NCBI RefSeq assembly: GCF_014699135.1
Contig: NZ_JACOFT010000007.1
Location: forward strand, 62,001 to 126,000
Direction of reading: 5' to 3'
From: Cognatundibacterium aquatile
GTDB lineage: Bacteria > Pseudomonadota > Gammaproteobacteria > Burkholderiales > Burkholderiaceae_D
DNA: 64,000 nt
This document shows, one piece after another, positions 27,223 through 35,264 of this stretch. Position 1 is the stretch's first letter. Every line of letters starts with the position of its first letter. The position numbers and the translations under genes are program-made. The notes beneath the pieces are model-generated. The model was not told the origin of the DNA, searched no databases, and saw nothing but the letters and a program-made list of their open reading frames with translations.

Positions 27223-29013
27223 TTAAACTGCCCGCAGGCCACCGGCTGCTCGTTTCGGTGCTGACTGGGCGGGATTGATAAACTGATCGATGAGCGCGTC
27301 GATCTGGTCTTCGGGAACACCATCTGCATAACGTGCTTGCAGAAAAGCGTTTTCTTCTTCACTGAGATTGCGTTTGATAGCAGCCGCAATCCGTAACATC
27401 GCTGCAATGGCGGACAACTTCGGCACCTCAATTCGCAAATGTGCTGGTGCTTCGATTTCATCTCCTTGCTTCGGTATGAAGGTCGGCATTTCCACTTTTT
27501 GCAAATAGGAATGTGCATCCAGCTTGTTTGCAAACGGCGTCGCTTTACGGTTGCGCGCCGCCTTCACTTCATCTTTATCCATGTCCGGATAGGCCATTGC
27601 ATCCATATCCTTCGCGGCATGCTCAATCGCGGTATCTGGCATCGCCTTGTACTCTTCGCCGATCACGCTACCTGACAGAGATTGACCGAAACGGTCATAG
27701 TTGCGATCTGGTTCTATCCGATAAGTCAGCATTTCGCCGTCATAGCGCGGTGCCTGAATCTGGATCGCACAGTCGCCATACACCAGCGGCCGCACTTGCA
27801 CCTTGTCGCCAACATTCACGCCATCCAGATCACGCAGGCTGTAAAGCATTGACCGTTCTGAGTCCGGATGTTTGAAATCAATGGTCAGGTTTGGCTTCAC
27901 CTTACGTTCTTGTTCTCGCGCCACCATCAGCGCCCGACATACCTCTATCGCTGGCAACAGACGCAGTTGCGCTGCCGTCACCAATTGCCACAGGTCATAA
28001 CGCGATATCGGTTGCACCAAACCATCACGGCGCAGACGCGTATCCTGTCCAGGTATCAGATTTGCGTTATAGGCATTCGCCCAGGCGAAGGCGCGTTCGT
28101 TCAGTTCGCGGATATCTGTCACCGGCTCAAAGCGCAAGCGAGATTCAAACTGCGTCTCAACGATGTTATTGCCGTTCTCCACACCGCCTTTAGCGCGTGA
28201 ATTGCCGGCTTCATGCTCCAGTGGCGTCACTTCCAGATGTACAAGCAAGTTCTTGATTGCCGCACTGGTATTGGCCGTACCCTTATCCCACAACACAAAC
28301 TTTGGGACGCCATGAAAAAGACGGCCAGGTGTCACACTCCAGCAAAACATCAGGAAATCAAACAAACTGTGCTGGTTTTCGACCAAAGCCTCGACATACC
28401 ACGGCACCAGCAAGCCACTGGCGCGGTCATACATCACATACCGGTACACCTTGAATTTCACTTTGGCGTAGTTCTCCAGCTTGTTCTTGTAAAACTCGCG
28501 GTCGCGCATCATGTGCTGCTTACCGTTCATGTAATAGATCAGGCACAAAGAAGGATCGACCTCATGTACGTGATTCGGATGTAAAGCACGTAGCGACTGC
28601 ACTGGCGATGCATTGCGCTGAGCAGCGACATTCAGCTTCCGATCGCGGATCAGCTTGTTTAGGTGCCCATTGCTGACATTAAAGGCGACCCCGTTTTGCT
28701 CCAGCATGCCGCGCGCCGTGGTGGTGAACAGTGTTTGCTTGCCGTTGTCGCGGATAGCCTCTCGCTGTACCGCACCCAAGATCGTTAAGGCTTCTGCTGC
28801 CACACTGGTCTTGCCCTTGTCAGCACGCGCCTTGCGCGCTGGCCCCCAGCCGCAAGCCGATTTCAACTTGCGGTAAATGGTTTGCTGCGACCAGCCCAGA
28901 AAGCCCTGGGCTGCATCCATAATCGGACCGCGATCGCCATGGCCGGCGGCGTCCAGCTTCCTGGCTAACTCACTCAGGTAATCGCGGATGTCCGGGCTGA
29001 TAGAAGTATTCAC
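27223..29013 (-). CDS. DDE transposase (MuA-like)
   Basis: A 596-residue phage transposase with an integrase-core catalytic domain. The likely triad is Asp153 (HEVDPSL), Asp243 (VLWDKGT) and Glu279 (KGGVENG). The N-terminal part (1-130) looks like end-binding helix-turn-helix domains (GFLGWSQQTIYRKLKSACGW), and the C-terminal part is basic and probably contacts the ATPase. It would catalyse integration and replicative transposition from the TG/CA ends. The start is GTG at 29013 with GGGAGAG upstream. It is shorter than MuA (663) and closer to the BcepMu type. Confidence 0.93.
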   Translation of the reverse strand: MNTSISPDIRDYLSELARKLDAAGHGDRGPIMDAAQGFLGWSQQTIYRKLKSACGWGPARKARADKGKTSVAAEALTILGAVQREAIRDNGKQTLFTTTARGMLEQNGVAFNVSNGHLNKLIRDRKLNVAAQRNASPVQSLRALHPNHVHEVDPSLCLIYYMNGKQHMMRDREFYKNKLENYAKVKFKVYRYVMYDRASGLLVPWYVEALVENQHSLFDFLMFCWSVTPGRLFHGVPKFVLWDKGTANTSAAIKNLLVHLEVTPLEHEAGNSRAKGGVENGNNIVETQFESRLRFEPVTDIRELNERAFAWANAYNANLIPGQDTRLRRDGLVQPISRYDLWQLVTAAQLRLLPAIEVCRALMVAREQERKVKPNLTIDFKHPDSERSMLYSLRDLDGVNVGDKVQVRPLVYGDCAIQIQAPRYDGEMLTYRIEPDRNYDRFGQSLSGSVIGEEYKAMPDTAIEHAAKDMDAMAYPDMDKDEVKAARNRKATPFANKLDAHSYLQKVEMPTFIPKQGDEIEAPAHLRIEVPKLSAIAAMLRIAAAIKRNLSEEENAFLQARYADGVPEDQIDALIDQFINPAQSAPKRAAGGLRAV

Positions 29014-29027
29014 CTGGCTCTCCCGGT

Positions 29028-30011
29028 TCAGGCAGCCAGCAATTGTTGGCGGGCTTCGTCGATATAGCCGCCAAAACGTAAGCGCAACTCGTGCTGTGCA
29101 TTGGCTACCAGCGTCGCCGTGCGCTCCACGGCATCGGACAAGTGCAGCAACACCGTCAGCACCTCCGTTGGCATGGCTGCTGCGTTCTCCGGGTCGTAAT
29201 CTGGCTGCTGCGCCAGTTCGCTATTCGTCCAGGCATCCAACGCTTCCACCGCTTGCAGATGGCGGGCGACGGCTTCGTCGATGATGGATTGACGTTGGGT
29301 GATTTCTTCCTTGAACGGAGCCACACGTTCATCCCAGGACGAAGTGCGCAGTTGCAGCTTTTCCAGGCTAGTCTGCACTTGATCAAGCTTTTTATTCTTC
29401 TCGGTTAAGACTTTTTCAGTCGCCTTTTGGTCGGCTTCCAGGTCGGCTACCTTGCTGATCAATGCTTCTTTTTCTTTGGCGTGTTTGGTAACCAGTGACT
29501 CAGCCAGATCGATGAAGGCTTCCTTGTCGCCAGATTTCGCGACTTCCAGTAAAGCTGTTTTTTCGTCGTCAGGCAGCTTGCGATATTGACGCATTTCGCG
29601 ATAGCCTATGCCCATGCGGGACATGCTTTCTAGCGCGTCTTCGCCGAAAGATTTAAGGTTTGCAATATCGAGATCAACTTTTTCGCGCGATACACCCAAC
29701 AAGCCACAGAACTCATCCCACGTACCGGAAAACTGGTAACCGTTACCAGTCTGTTTTCCGCTAAGTGCTTGATATAGCTTGTTTTCTTTGACGTAAGCTA
29801 ATTTTGAAGTGGTAACCGTTACCGAAAACTTAGCAAACGCATCGGCCATCTGCGCTTGCCCGAGCAACTGATTGACCAGATCGCGGTCGTTTGAATAACC
29901 CTGAGTAATAACAGCCAAATCAGACGCAATTTCTACATGCTCCTGATGCGCGGCTGGAATACCAGCGTCAATTTTTACGTCTGCTGCTTGTGCTTTTGGT
30001 GTACGTGCCAT
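29028..30011 (-). CDS. Hypothetical coiled-coil early phage protein
   Basis: A 327-residue protein. The N-terminal half has a helical domain (NKLYQALSGKQTGNGYQFSG, then TWDEFCGLLGVSREKVD, reminiscent of chromosome-partition or DUF3102-type proteins). A coiled coil (about 190-235, KVADLEADQKATEKVLTEK) and a helical tail follow. It lies immediately upstream of the transposase with a 14-base gap. The function is unknown; a role in DNA handling or regulation is only a guess. Confidence 0.75.
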   Translation of the reverse strand: MARTPKAQAADVKIDAGIPAAHQEHVEIASDLAVITQGYSNDRDLVNQLLGQAQMADAFAKFSVTVTTSKLAYVKENKLYQALSGKQTGNGYQFSGTWDEFCGLLGVSREKVDLDIANLKSFGEDALESMSRMGIGYREMRQYRKLPDDEKTALLEVAKSGDKEAFIDLAESLVTKHAKEKEALISKVADLEADQKATEKVLTEKNKKLDQVQTSLEKLQLRTSSWDERVAPFKEEITQRQSIIDEAVARHLQAVEALDAWTNSELAQQPDYDPENAAAMPTEVLTVLLHLSDAVERTATLVANAQHELRLRFGGYIDEARQQLLAA

Positions 30012-30016
30012 TTTCT

Positions 30017-30322
30017 TTATCCTCTTGAGTAACGGTTTTTCAATTCAGCCATGCGGCTCTCTGTACGATTCACATGATCAAAATGGGCAATAGCGATCTG
30101 AATGAACTTCGGACCCAGCCGCCAATGGCCAGTGCGCTCATCTTGTTCACCCATGCCTGCGGTTTTCAAATTTTCTAAATCGCGTTTAATAACTGGTGCT
30201 TTTTCATTGAGCGACTTAGCAATAGACGTGAGAGACAAACCGTCAAATTCATTGCCAGCCAAGACGCGAACCACTGCAAGTAAGCGCTGTTGCCCCGCGT
30301 TGGTGTAGTTAGTTTTAGTCAT
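30017..30322 (-). CDS. Winged-helix phage regulator (IclR-like N-domain)
   Basis: About 101 residues from the ATG at 30322 (MTKTNYTN), which has GGAGAGGAAT upstream. The segment QQRLLAVVRVLAGNEFDGLS, then LTSIAKSLNEKAPVIKRDLE, has the shape of an IclR/MarR-like winged helix, followed by GHWRLGPKFIQIAIAHFDHV. It lacks an effector-binding domain. It is probably a DNA-binding protein of the early operon; the target is unknown. Confidence 0.75.
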   Translation of the reverse strand: MTKTNYTNAGQQRLLAVVRVLAGNEFDGLSLTSIAKSLNEKAPVIKRDLENLKTAGMGEQDERTGHWRLGPKFIQIAIAHFDHVNRTESRMAELKNRYSRG

Positions 30323-30809
30323 GCGATTCCTCTCCGAAATTGAATTCAGGAGCGCCGTGTTTTTGCACGTTCGCATGATGAAATGCCACTTGTTGCAAAT
30401 GGTTGGTCAACGCCTCACTGGTTGCAGCCACGTCAGCTTTGCCGGCGTAAAATTGGGTGAGCAATTCCAGGGCTGAAGCAAAACCACTATGCAAACCGAT
30501 CACATCAGCATCCTGCAGTTGTCGTCCGCTTGGAATGGTGATCAGCATCTTTCCGGACGATGCAGCCAACCAGCGAGTGACATAATCGATCCCGCATGCT
30601 GCTTCGTAACTACGAATCAAAACTGCCGGCATGCGTCCGTTTTCCAGCCATTTATATAGAGACCAGTGATCAGCCAATCCCATCAGCTCAGCAATCCGTT
30701 CGATCGAACGGTTGTGGCGGCTACGCGCATACTCCTTGCACCACTCCAATGCCTGGCGCAAATTACTGGCTTGCAGGGCATTCCAATTTCGCCTTTTTTT
30801 TGTATTCAT
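30315..30809 (-). CDS. Hypothetical early regulator with HTH-like region
   Basis: About 164 residues from the ATG at 30809 (MNTKKRRNWN), chosen for AAGGAAG upstream. The middle has SIERIAELMGLADHWSLYKW, resembling a helix-turn-helix that reads a bound operator, then a helical C-terminus. It is the first gene of the long leftward operon, so it may be a Ner-like early regulator. The family was not recognised with certainty. Confidence 0.7.
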   Translation of the reverse strand: MNTKKRRNWNALQASNLRQALEWCKEYARSRHNRSIERIAELMGLADHWSLYKWLENGRMPAVLIRSYEAACGIDYVTRWLAASSGKMLITIPSGRQLQDADVIGLHSGFASALELLTQFYAGKADVAATSEALTNHLQQVAFHHANVQKHGAPEFNFGEESHD

Positions 30810-30870
30810 TGATCTTCCTTCAGCTTTTTGGCTTTCCAAACAAATAACTGTTTTGGTACTATTCAATGTC

Positions 30871-30887
30871 GGTTAGTTAATCTAACC
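30871..30887. promoter_or_regulatory. Candidate early operator
   Basis: GGTTAG TTAAT CTAACC, a 6-base-arm palindrome in the gap between the leftward early operon and a small rightward gene. It shares the TAGTTA half-site with the palindrome at 31501, next to the repressor gene. It may be bound by the repressor or a Ner-like protein. Confidence 0.4.
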
Positions 30888-30921
30888 TTCAGCCCTTATT
30901 CATTCAGGTGATGAGGCAGAA

Positions 30922-31188
30922 ATGGCAGACATTGATTTTCATGAATTGGCTGGTCGCATTGAAGGGACGACCCGCGCATTGCTCTTGCTGGTGGCAAAGC
31001 TGGAATGCACTGCTGCCTTTGATGGTTCACGCTATACAGATGATTTGCGTAACGTGGCACGTGGTTTGCAAATGCAAACAGAGCATCAGGGCGCAACGCA
31101 ACGTACGTTGAATGAGATAGCTCTTTCGTTAGAGCTGGATAGGCAGCACCAAGTACAGCGCGATCCAGCGGAGATCCAAAGCGGCTAG
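30922..31188 (+). CDS. Small hypothetical phage protein
   Basis: An 88-residue, mainly helical protein (MADIDFHELAGRIEGTTRAL) with GAGGCAGAA before the ATG. It lies between two leftward genes but reads rightward. Similar short helical proteins occur at this place in BcepMu-type phages, as far as I recall. No motif gives a function. Confidence 0.55.
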   Translation: MADIDFHELAGRIEGTTRALLLLVAKLECTAAFDGSRYTDDLRNVARGLQMQTEHQGATQRTLNEIALSLELDRQHQVQRDPAEIQSG

Positions 31189-31203
31189 TATTCATGGCTT
31201 GCC

Positions 31204-31428
31204 TCAGGCAGCAACAAGTTGACGATTGACTTCGCCATCTTTGAGACCAAGCTCAACTGCGATGTTGTGGCAATCGCCGCGCAGGCATTTGCGTTTCGGA
31301 TTGATGTCATCGTCGTTGATGATCTCAATCACCATATTTGGACTGTAGCCACGTTGTTTGGCCCAGGCTGTGTAAGAAAGCCCTTTGCGGGCGAACTCTT
31401 TGCGGATTGCATCGCGTGTTTTAGACAT
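31204..31428 (-). CDS. BcepMu gp16-family DNA-binding-like protein
   Basis: A 74-residue protein (MSKTRDAIRKEFARKGLSYT, then AWAKQRGYSPNMV) ending with a conserved CLRGDCHNIAVELGLKDG block. This pattern is the BcepMu gp16 family, found next to the repressor in transposable phages, and resembles Mu Ner. It probably acts as a small regulator of the early switch. AAGGACG precedes the ATG at 31428. It is divergent from the repressor with 117 bases between. Confidence 0.8.
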   Translation of the reverse strand: MSKTRDAIRKEFARKGLSYTAWAKQRGYSPNMVIEIINDDDINPKRKCLRGDCHNIAVELGLKDGEVNRQLVAA

Positions 31429-31500
31429 GGCATTGCGTCCTTGTTTGTGTGCGCTTGTTTGACAGAACAAGCATTGTTTTGAACTGGTGAGAATCATTAT

Positions 31501-31516
31501 AGTAACTAAATAGTTA
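31501..31516. promoter_or_regulatory. Candidate repressor operator
   Basis: AGTAACTAAATAGTTAC contains the 7-base-arm palindrome GTAACTA/TAGTTAC in the 117-base divergent region between the gp16-like gene and the repressor. A second dyad, CTTGTT...AACAAG, lies near 31454. Both are candidates for switch control. Confidence 0.45.
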
Positions 31517-31545
31517 CCTGTAAATGATTATTTGGAGATTTATTT

Positions 31546-31995
31546 GTGACTATTGGCGAAAGATTGAAGGAAGAGCGTGAGCGTCTTGACTTCACGCAAC
31601 CAGCGTTTGCCGGACTCGCTGAGACCACGAAAAAAAGCCAGATTGATTATGAGAAAGATTTAACCCAACCTAAGGCGGGCTATTTGGCTGCGATAGCCAA
31701 AGTTGGTGCAGATGTTCAATACATCGTGACTGGAGAGCGCAGAGGTAGCGGCCTCGGCGAGGCGGCAGTGCATCAAGCTGTGATCGATGCTGTTGACCTG
31801 CTGTCGCTGGATAAAAAGGTGGATGCCAGTCAGTTAGCCAAAGCCGTCGTTAAGCTTTGTGCAAAGTCAGGTGCTGCGTCAACAACACCGCCGCAACAGC
31901 ATTTTGAAGGTGGTCAGCAGATATTTCATCAAGCACCTACTGGTGAATTTGCAGCACGGGACATCATTAAAGGAAAGGCAAGTAAAGGGAAATGA
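31546..31995 (+). CDS. Phage repressor, Cro/CI-type HTH
   Basis: A 149-residue protein. The N-terminal helix-turn-helix spans about 3-60 (IGERLKEERERLDFTQPAFA, then GLAETTKKSQIDYEKDLTQP), followed by a helical dimerisation part and a C-terminal tail ending TGEFAARDIIKGKASKGK. It is probably the lysogeny repressor. The C-terminal FAARDI resembles the VAGRDI motif that opens the next two gene products. The start codon is GTG after TTTGGAGATTTATTT. The stop overlaps the next ATG. Confidence 0.85.
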   Translation: MTIGERLKEERERLDFTQPAFAGLAETTKKSQIDYEKDLTQPKAGYLAAIAKVGADVQYIVTGERRGSGLGEAAVHQAVIDAVDLLSLDKKVDASQLAKAVVKLCAKSGAASTTPPQQHFEGGQQIFHQAPTGEFAARDIIKGKASKGK

Positions 31996-32354
31996 CGACG
32001 CAAGAATTCAAAGGGCCAGTTGATAATGTCGCGGGGCGAGATATTAATATTTACCCACCAACTGAGCCTGTCGAAATAGACCCGTCTGTCAGCCGATACT
32101 GCTCACAATGCGATGGAGTCACGTGGCGCTATACCCGACATTGCATACATTGTGGTTTTGATCAATTCGTGCACGATGCAGACGTCAATGCGGCCAGACT
32201 TCAAAAATTTAAGATAAAACTTGGTATGGGGCTTGCTGTAATTGGTTTTTCATTAGCGACACTCGGTAATTATCTTCCTCAAAAAATGCGTGTGTGGACG
32301 CTGTCGATAGGTGGACTTTGTCTTTTAGCAGCAATGGGTATCGTAAAAAATTAG
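31992..32354 (+). CDS. Zinc-ribbon two-TM protein with VDNVAGRDI motif
   Basis: 120 residues. It opens with QEFKGPVDNVAGRDIN (residues 4-19), then a CxxC pair (Cys37, Cys40) and a second (Cys51, Cys54) forming a likely zinc ribbon. Two transmembrane helices (about 77-93 and 101-117) follow. The topology suggests a small inner-membrane protein with a cytoplasmic sensor-like head. It starts four bases inside the repressor gene end, so the two are cotranscribed and it may be made in the lysogen. The family was not recognised. It is the first gene of the accessory island. Confidence 0.75.
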   Translation: MTTQEFKGPVDNVAGRDINIYPPTEPVEIDPSVSRYCSQCDGVTWRYTRHCIHCGFDQFVHDADVNAARLQKFKIKLGMGLAVIGFSLATLGNYLPQKMRVWTLSIGGLCLLAAMGIVKN

Positions 32355-32449
32355 TCAGGCAAAAGTATAAATTTGTGAAGATGCAATGCCTCACGACCAA
32401 AAGGCTGCATCAGTCAGTTTTTGCGGTGTCAAGAAAAAATAAGGTAAGC

Positions 32450-33235
32450 ATGAATCAAGAGTTTAAAGGGACTGTCGACAACGTGGCTGGTCGTGATATC
32501 CATGTACAAGACAAGTCCACCAGTAACAGTAATGTCATCAATCTGAACCTGAATGGTGTAAATGCACAAAGTACTCAGCCCTTATCGGGTGAGCCGATCA
32601 CTTGGCAACAAGCTGAAGAAATTCGCGAACTGGTGAACTACATCGCTGAAAGATCGAAACTCGACAAAATTGAAGTGTACCGTAAATTTTCAGCACACTT
32701 TGATGGCATTAAATATGTCGAGTTGCCGAGAGAACGTTACCGTGAAGCAGCTAAATGGTTAGGGGATTGGGCAGAACGTCTGTTGCCGCCGGCCAACCCG
32801 CAGCAATCAAACTCGGGTTCATCTATTGCACCGAAAGAACCACTTAAAACAAGCACCATGCAGCAAATTAGTAAACCTTGCTTGCATTGTGCAGAGACCA
32901 ATAAAACAATCGCTACCTCGCATCGCATCCTCTTTGTTGTTTCAATTATCGCTGTTGCTGCCATGTTAGTAGTTGCATATCTGCTCCACAAAAATCATGC
33001 GTTGGCAGACTCACTGGATATCGCTGAGGCACATTCGAAGCAATGTGAGTTCGATAGTAAAACGTATTCTGTTGGCAGCTCGCTTGTTAGAAAAGATCAA
33101 GAAACGATAGAGTGTGTGATCGATAGCAATGGAGCTACGCCAAAATGGATTATCAACAAACCAAAGATTGAAAAAAAATATATCCCAAAAAGAAAACACA
33201 CAGACAGCTTTAGCGAACAGCCTGACGCGTATTGA
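32450..33235 (+). CDS. ORF6C-like membrane protein with VDNVAGRDI motif
   Basis: A 261-residue protein from the ATG at 32450, with AAGGTAAGC upstream. It opens QEFKGTVDNVAGRDIHV, nearly the same as the preceding protein. It then has an Asn-rich stretch, an ORF6C-like helical domain (about 50-111, TWQQAEEIRELVNYIAERSK and YRKFSAHFDGIKYVELPRE), a CLHC pair, one transmembrane helix (about 158-179) and a polar C-terminal tail. ORF6C occurs in phage antirepressors, but membrane anchoring is unusual for that role. It may be a membrane sensor working with its neighbours. Confidence 0.75.
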   Translation: MNQEFKGTVDNVAGRDIHVQDKSTSNSNVINLNLNGVNAQSTQPLSGEPITWQQAEEIRELVNYIAERSKLDKIEVYRKFSAHFDGIKYVELPRERYREAAKWLGDWAERLLPPANPQQSNSGSSIAPKEPLKTSTMQQISKPCLHCAETNKTIATSHRILFVVSIIAVAAMLVVAYLLHKNHALADSLDIAEAHSKQCEFDSKTYSVGSSLVRKDQETIECVIDSNGATPKWIINKPKIEKKYIPKRKHTDSFSEQPDAY

Positions 33236-33243
33236 GGACTACA

Positions 33244-33885
33244 ATGAAAAAAATTGCTTTTTATTTCTGTTCCATATTTTTGCTGATTGGGTGTGGCGAC
33301 GATGCACCCAAGAGCACACAAGATGATGGTTGGACCATAACTCCAAGCACAGAGGCGCAGCCAAGTGGTCAAAAAATTTTAGAACCGCTCTCTATCTCAT
33401 CAGCACAATTTTTAGCTAAAGGCACCTTCCGTGTTATCACGGAGGCAGAACAGTCTTTAAACGATGGCATTAAGCTTCACGATGAGGCTGGGATAGCCAG
33501 GCAAGTCCGCAAACCACTCAAATTAGAACTAGAGAAATGGCCGACCTCGCTTGCACAACACCCAAGTGATCAGCGCAAACATTTTGATACTTGTAATGAA
33601 GCTGCAGCGCAACTCATGTCTCTGTCTTATACCGCGCTTCAGCAGCAGACCGTCGAAACCTTGAAAAATTTGCGTCATGATGAGGCGTCATTTCAAAAAT
33701 CAAAACTAGAATGCCAAGCTGCAATTAATAATACTGAGAACTCAGCCAATTTGGCTAAGCAGATTGAGGAAGATACCGAGCTTAAAAAGAAATTTGGCGG
33801 AAGAGACTGTTTAACAGTGTTCGATGTGAACAAGACTACTGGTCAAGTTGTAGAAAAACGGAAGCCAGAGCATTGCCCTAAATAG
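33244..33885 (+). CDS. Hypothetical lipoprotein of the accessory island
   Basis: A 213-residue protein with an N-terminal signal ending in the lipobox LIGC (Cys17). The mature part is helical (SLNDGIKLHDEAGIARQVRK, then KFGGRDCLTVFDVNKTTGQ). GAGGA precedes the ATG at 33244, eight bases after the previous stop. It should face the periplasm. No family was recognised. Prophage lipoproteins in such positions often block superinfection, which is an inference from context only. Confidence 0.72.
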   Translation: MKKIAFYFCSIFLLIGCGDDAPKSTQDDGWTITPSTEAQPSGQKILEPLSISSAQFLAKGTFRVITEAEQSLNDGIKLHDEAGIARQVRKPLKLELEKWPTSLAQHPSDQRKHFDTCNEAAAQLMSLSYTALQQQTVETLKNLRHDEASFQKSKLECQAAINNTENSANLAKQIEEDTELKKKFGGRDCLTVFDVNKTTGQVVEKRKPEHCPK

Positions 33886-33949
33886 TTTGGCGACTGGATT
33901 CAACTCTACCTACTTTACCCCCTGACAAGATCACTTCACGGACCTGAAA

Positions 33950-34801
33950 ATGTACTATCACATCATTATCGAAACCTCAGAAAAAGTCGGAAAAAATGGC
34001 AGCAATAAAAAGTACAGTGAGCTAGATAAAACAGATATCAACGACGTAGAAGGCCGGATAATTATTCCTTTTTTAAACGGTGAAAGTTTTCAATTCAATG
34101 GATACTTTTTGCAAGCTTCAGAAATTAAGCGGTTGGTTGTAAGAGCGTCGAAAGATACATCAAAAAATTTGGTGGAAATGAAATATAGAAGCATGGGTCG
34201 CGGTGTATTTATGGTGCTGCTTGCATCTGACGTCGTTCAGTATGACAGTTACTCCAATGACATCACACAAGAAGTGCTATCCAAGGCAAGAGTATTGATC
34301 AATACTCAAAAAAGCATGTCGAGCAAAGATTCATCGGCAATTAGCAATCCATCTTTTGACATGAACAAAGTGTTCATCGTTCACGGTCGGGATGACAGTG
34401 CAAAAGCGGAAGTCGCACGTTTTCTTGAAAACTTAGGTTGTTCAGCAATCATCTTGCATGAGCAAGTCAATGCAGGAAAAACGATTATTGAAAAGATTGA
34501 CGAACATACCAATGTCGGTTTTGGGTTGGTGCTTTATACGCCATGTGATGTTGGTAGATTCTCAAAAGACAAAAATCTAAAGAACAGAGCCCGCCAAAAC
34601 GTCGTCTTTGAGCATGGCTACCTTTTAGGAAAGCTCGGCCGGGATAAAGTATGTGCACTGGTGAAGGGGGACGTCGAACCTCCGAGCGACATTAGTGGCG
34701 TCGTATACGTTCCGTTTGACGATCACGGTGCCTGGAAAATGAAGGTTGTAAAGGAAATGCAACAACTTGGATACGAGGTTGATATGAACAAAGCTCTTTG
34801 A
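33950..34801 (+). CDS. TIR-like (PF10137) nucleotide-binding protein
   Basis: 283 residues in two parts. The first 125 form a separate domain (YYHIIIETSEKVGKNGSNKK, FNGYFLQASEIKRLVV) of unknown role. Residues 140-268 match the PF10137 TIR-like domain: VFIVHGRDDSAKAEVARFL, LHEQVNAGKTIIEKI, GLVLYTPCDVG, then ARQNVVFEHGYLLGKLGR with the expected catalytic Glu221. PF10137 proteins are found in bacterial immune systems and some cleave NAD. It lies at the end of the island with its own 64-base leader. No cyclase gene is nearby, so the trigger is unclear. Confidence 0.85.
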   Translation: MYYHIIIETSEKVGKNGSNKKYSELDKTDINDVEGRIIIPFLNGESFQFNGYFLQASEIKRLVVRASKDTSKNLVEMKYRSMGRGVFMVLLASDVVQYDSYSNDITQEVLSKARVLINTQKSMSSKDSSAISNPSFDMNKVFIVHGRDDSAKAEVARFLENLGCSAIILHEQVNAGKTIIEKIDEHTNVGFGLVLYTPCDVGRFSKDKNLKNRARQNVVFEHGYLLGKLGRDKVCALVKGDVEPPSDISGVVYVPFDDHGAWKMKVVKEMQQLGYEVDMNKAL

Positions 34802-34850
34802 ACGGATTCGACTACTTAAACAAGATTAAAAGACCCAATCCCCTCTGAGC

Positions 34851-34881
34851 AAGAAAATGGTGACGTTGTTCACCTTTTCTT
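34851..34881. terminator. Hairpin between the accessory island and the lysis genes
   Basis: AAGAAAATGGTGA and TTCACCTTTTCTT pair with one bulge around a short loop, 50 bases after the TIR-like gene and 15 before the holin gene. It probably separates island transcription from the late operon. Confidence 0.5.
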
Positions 34882-34895
34882 GATTCGGAGGATAA

Positions 34896-35264
34896 ATGTC
34901 TCGTAATACCTACTACCTGGCACCACATCATCGGTTACCACGCGATGCAGTATGGTTGCTGATCTCTATCATTCTGCTGATCGTTATCTGGCGCATTGCG
35001 CCACAGCAGTTGCCCATCGTTCCCTATAAGCTTTGTCTCGTGACGTTAGCTGCCAGTGTCGGCTTCTGGCTCGATCGCACTTTCTTCCCTTATGCACGGC
35101 CAGACAGTTACCTGAATGATGATTGGCGCTTAGGCACTGATGAACCAATCGGTGACGTTGATTTCCCTATCGTCAATGGCTATCACCACGTGTTTGCTGC
35201 CGCCATGTTGCGCCGGGCGATGATCGTCGCCGCGAGCATCATCGGTGTGACTCTGGGGCTGTAA
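34896..35264 (+). CDS. Putative holin
   Basis: A 122-residue membrane protein with helices at about 19-35 (VWLLISIILLIVIWRIA), 41-60 and 103-121. A polar loop with YARPDSYLNDDWRLG lies before the last. Its place directly before the transglycosylase and spanin genes, its size and topology fit a phage holin that times lysis. CGGAGGATAA precedes the ATG. It is the first gene of the rightward late block, so a late promoter should lie upstream. Confidence 0.75.
   Translation: MSRNTYYLAPHHRLPRDAVWLLISIILLIVIWRIAPQQLPIVPYKLCLVTLAASVGFWLDRTFFPYARPDSYLNDDWRLGTDEPIGDVDFPIVNGYHHVFAAAMLRRAMIVAASIIGVTLGL

Noticed and set aside
33950-34801. TIR-like protein as part of a Thoeris, CBASS or Pycsar system
   Set aside because: No ThsA/ThsB partner, cGAS-like cyclase or uridylate/cytidylate cyclase gene is seen in the neighbourhood.
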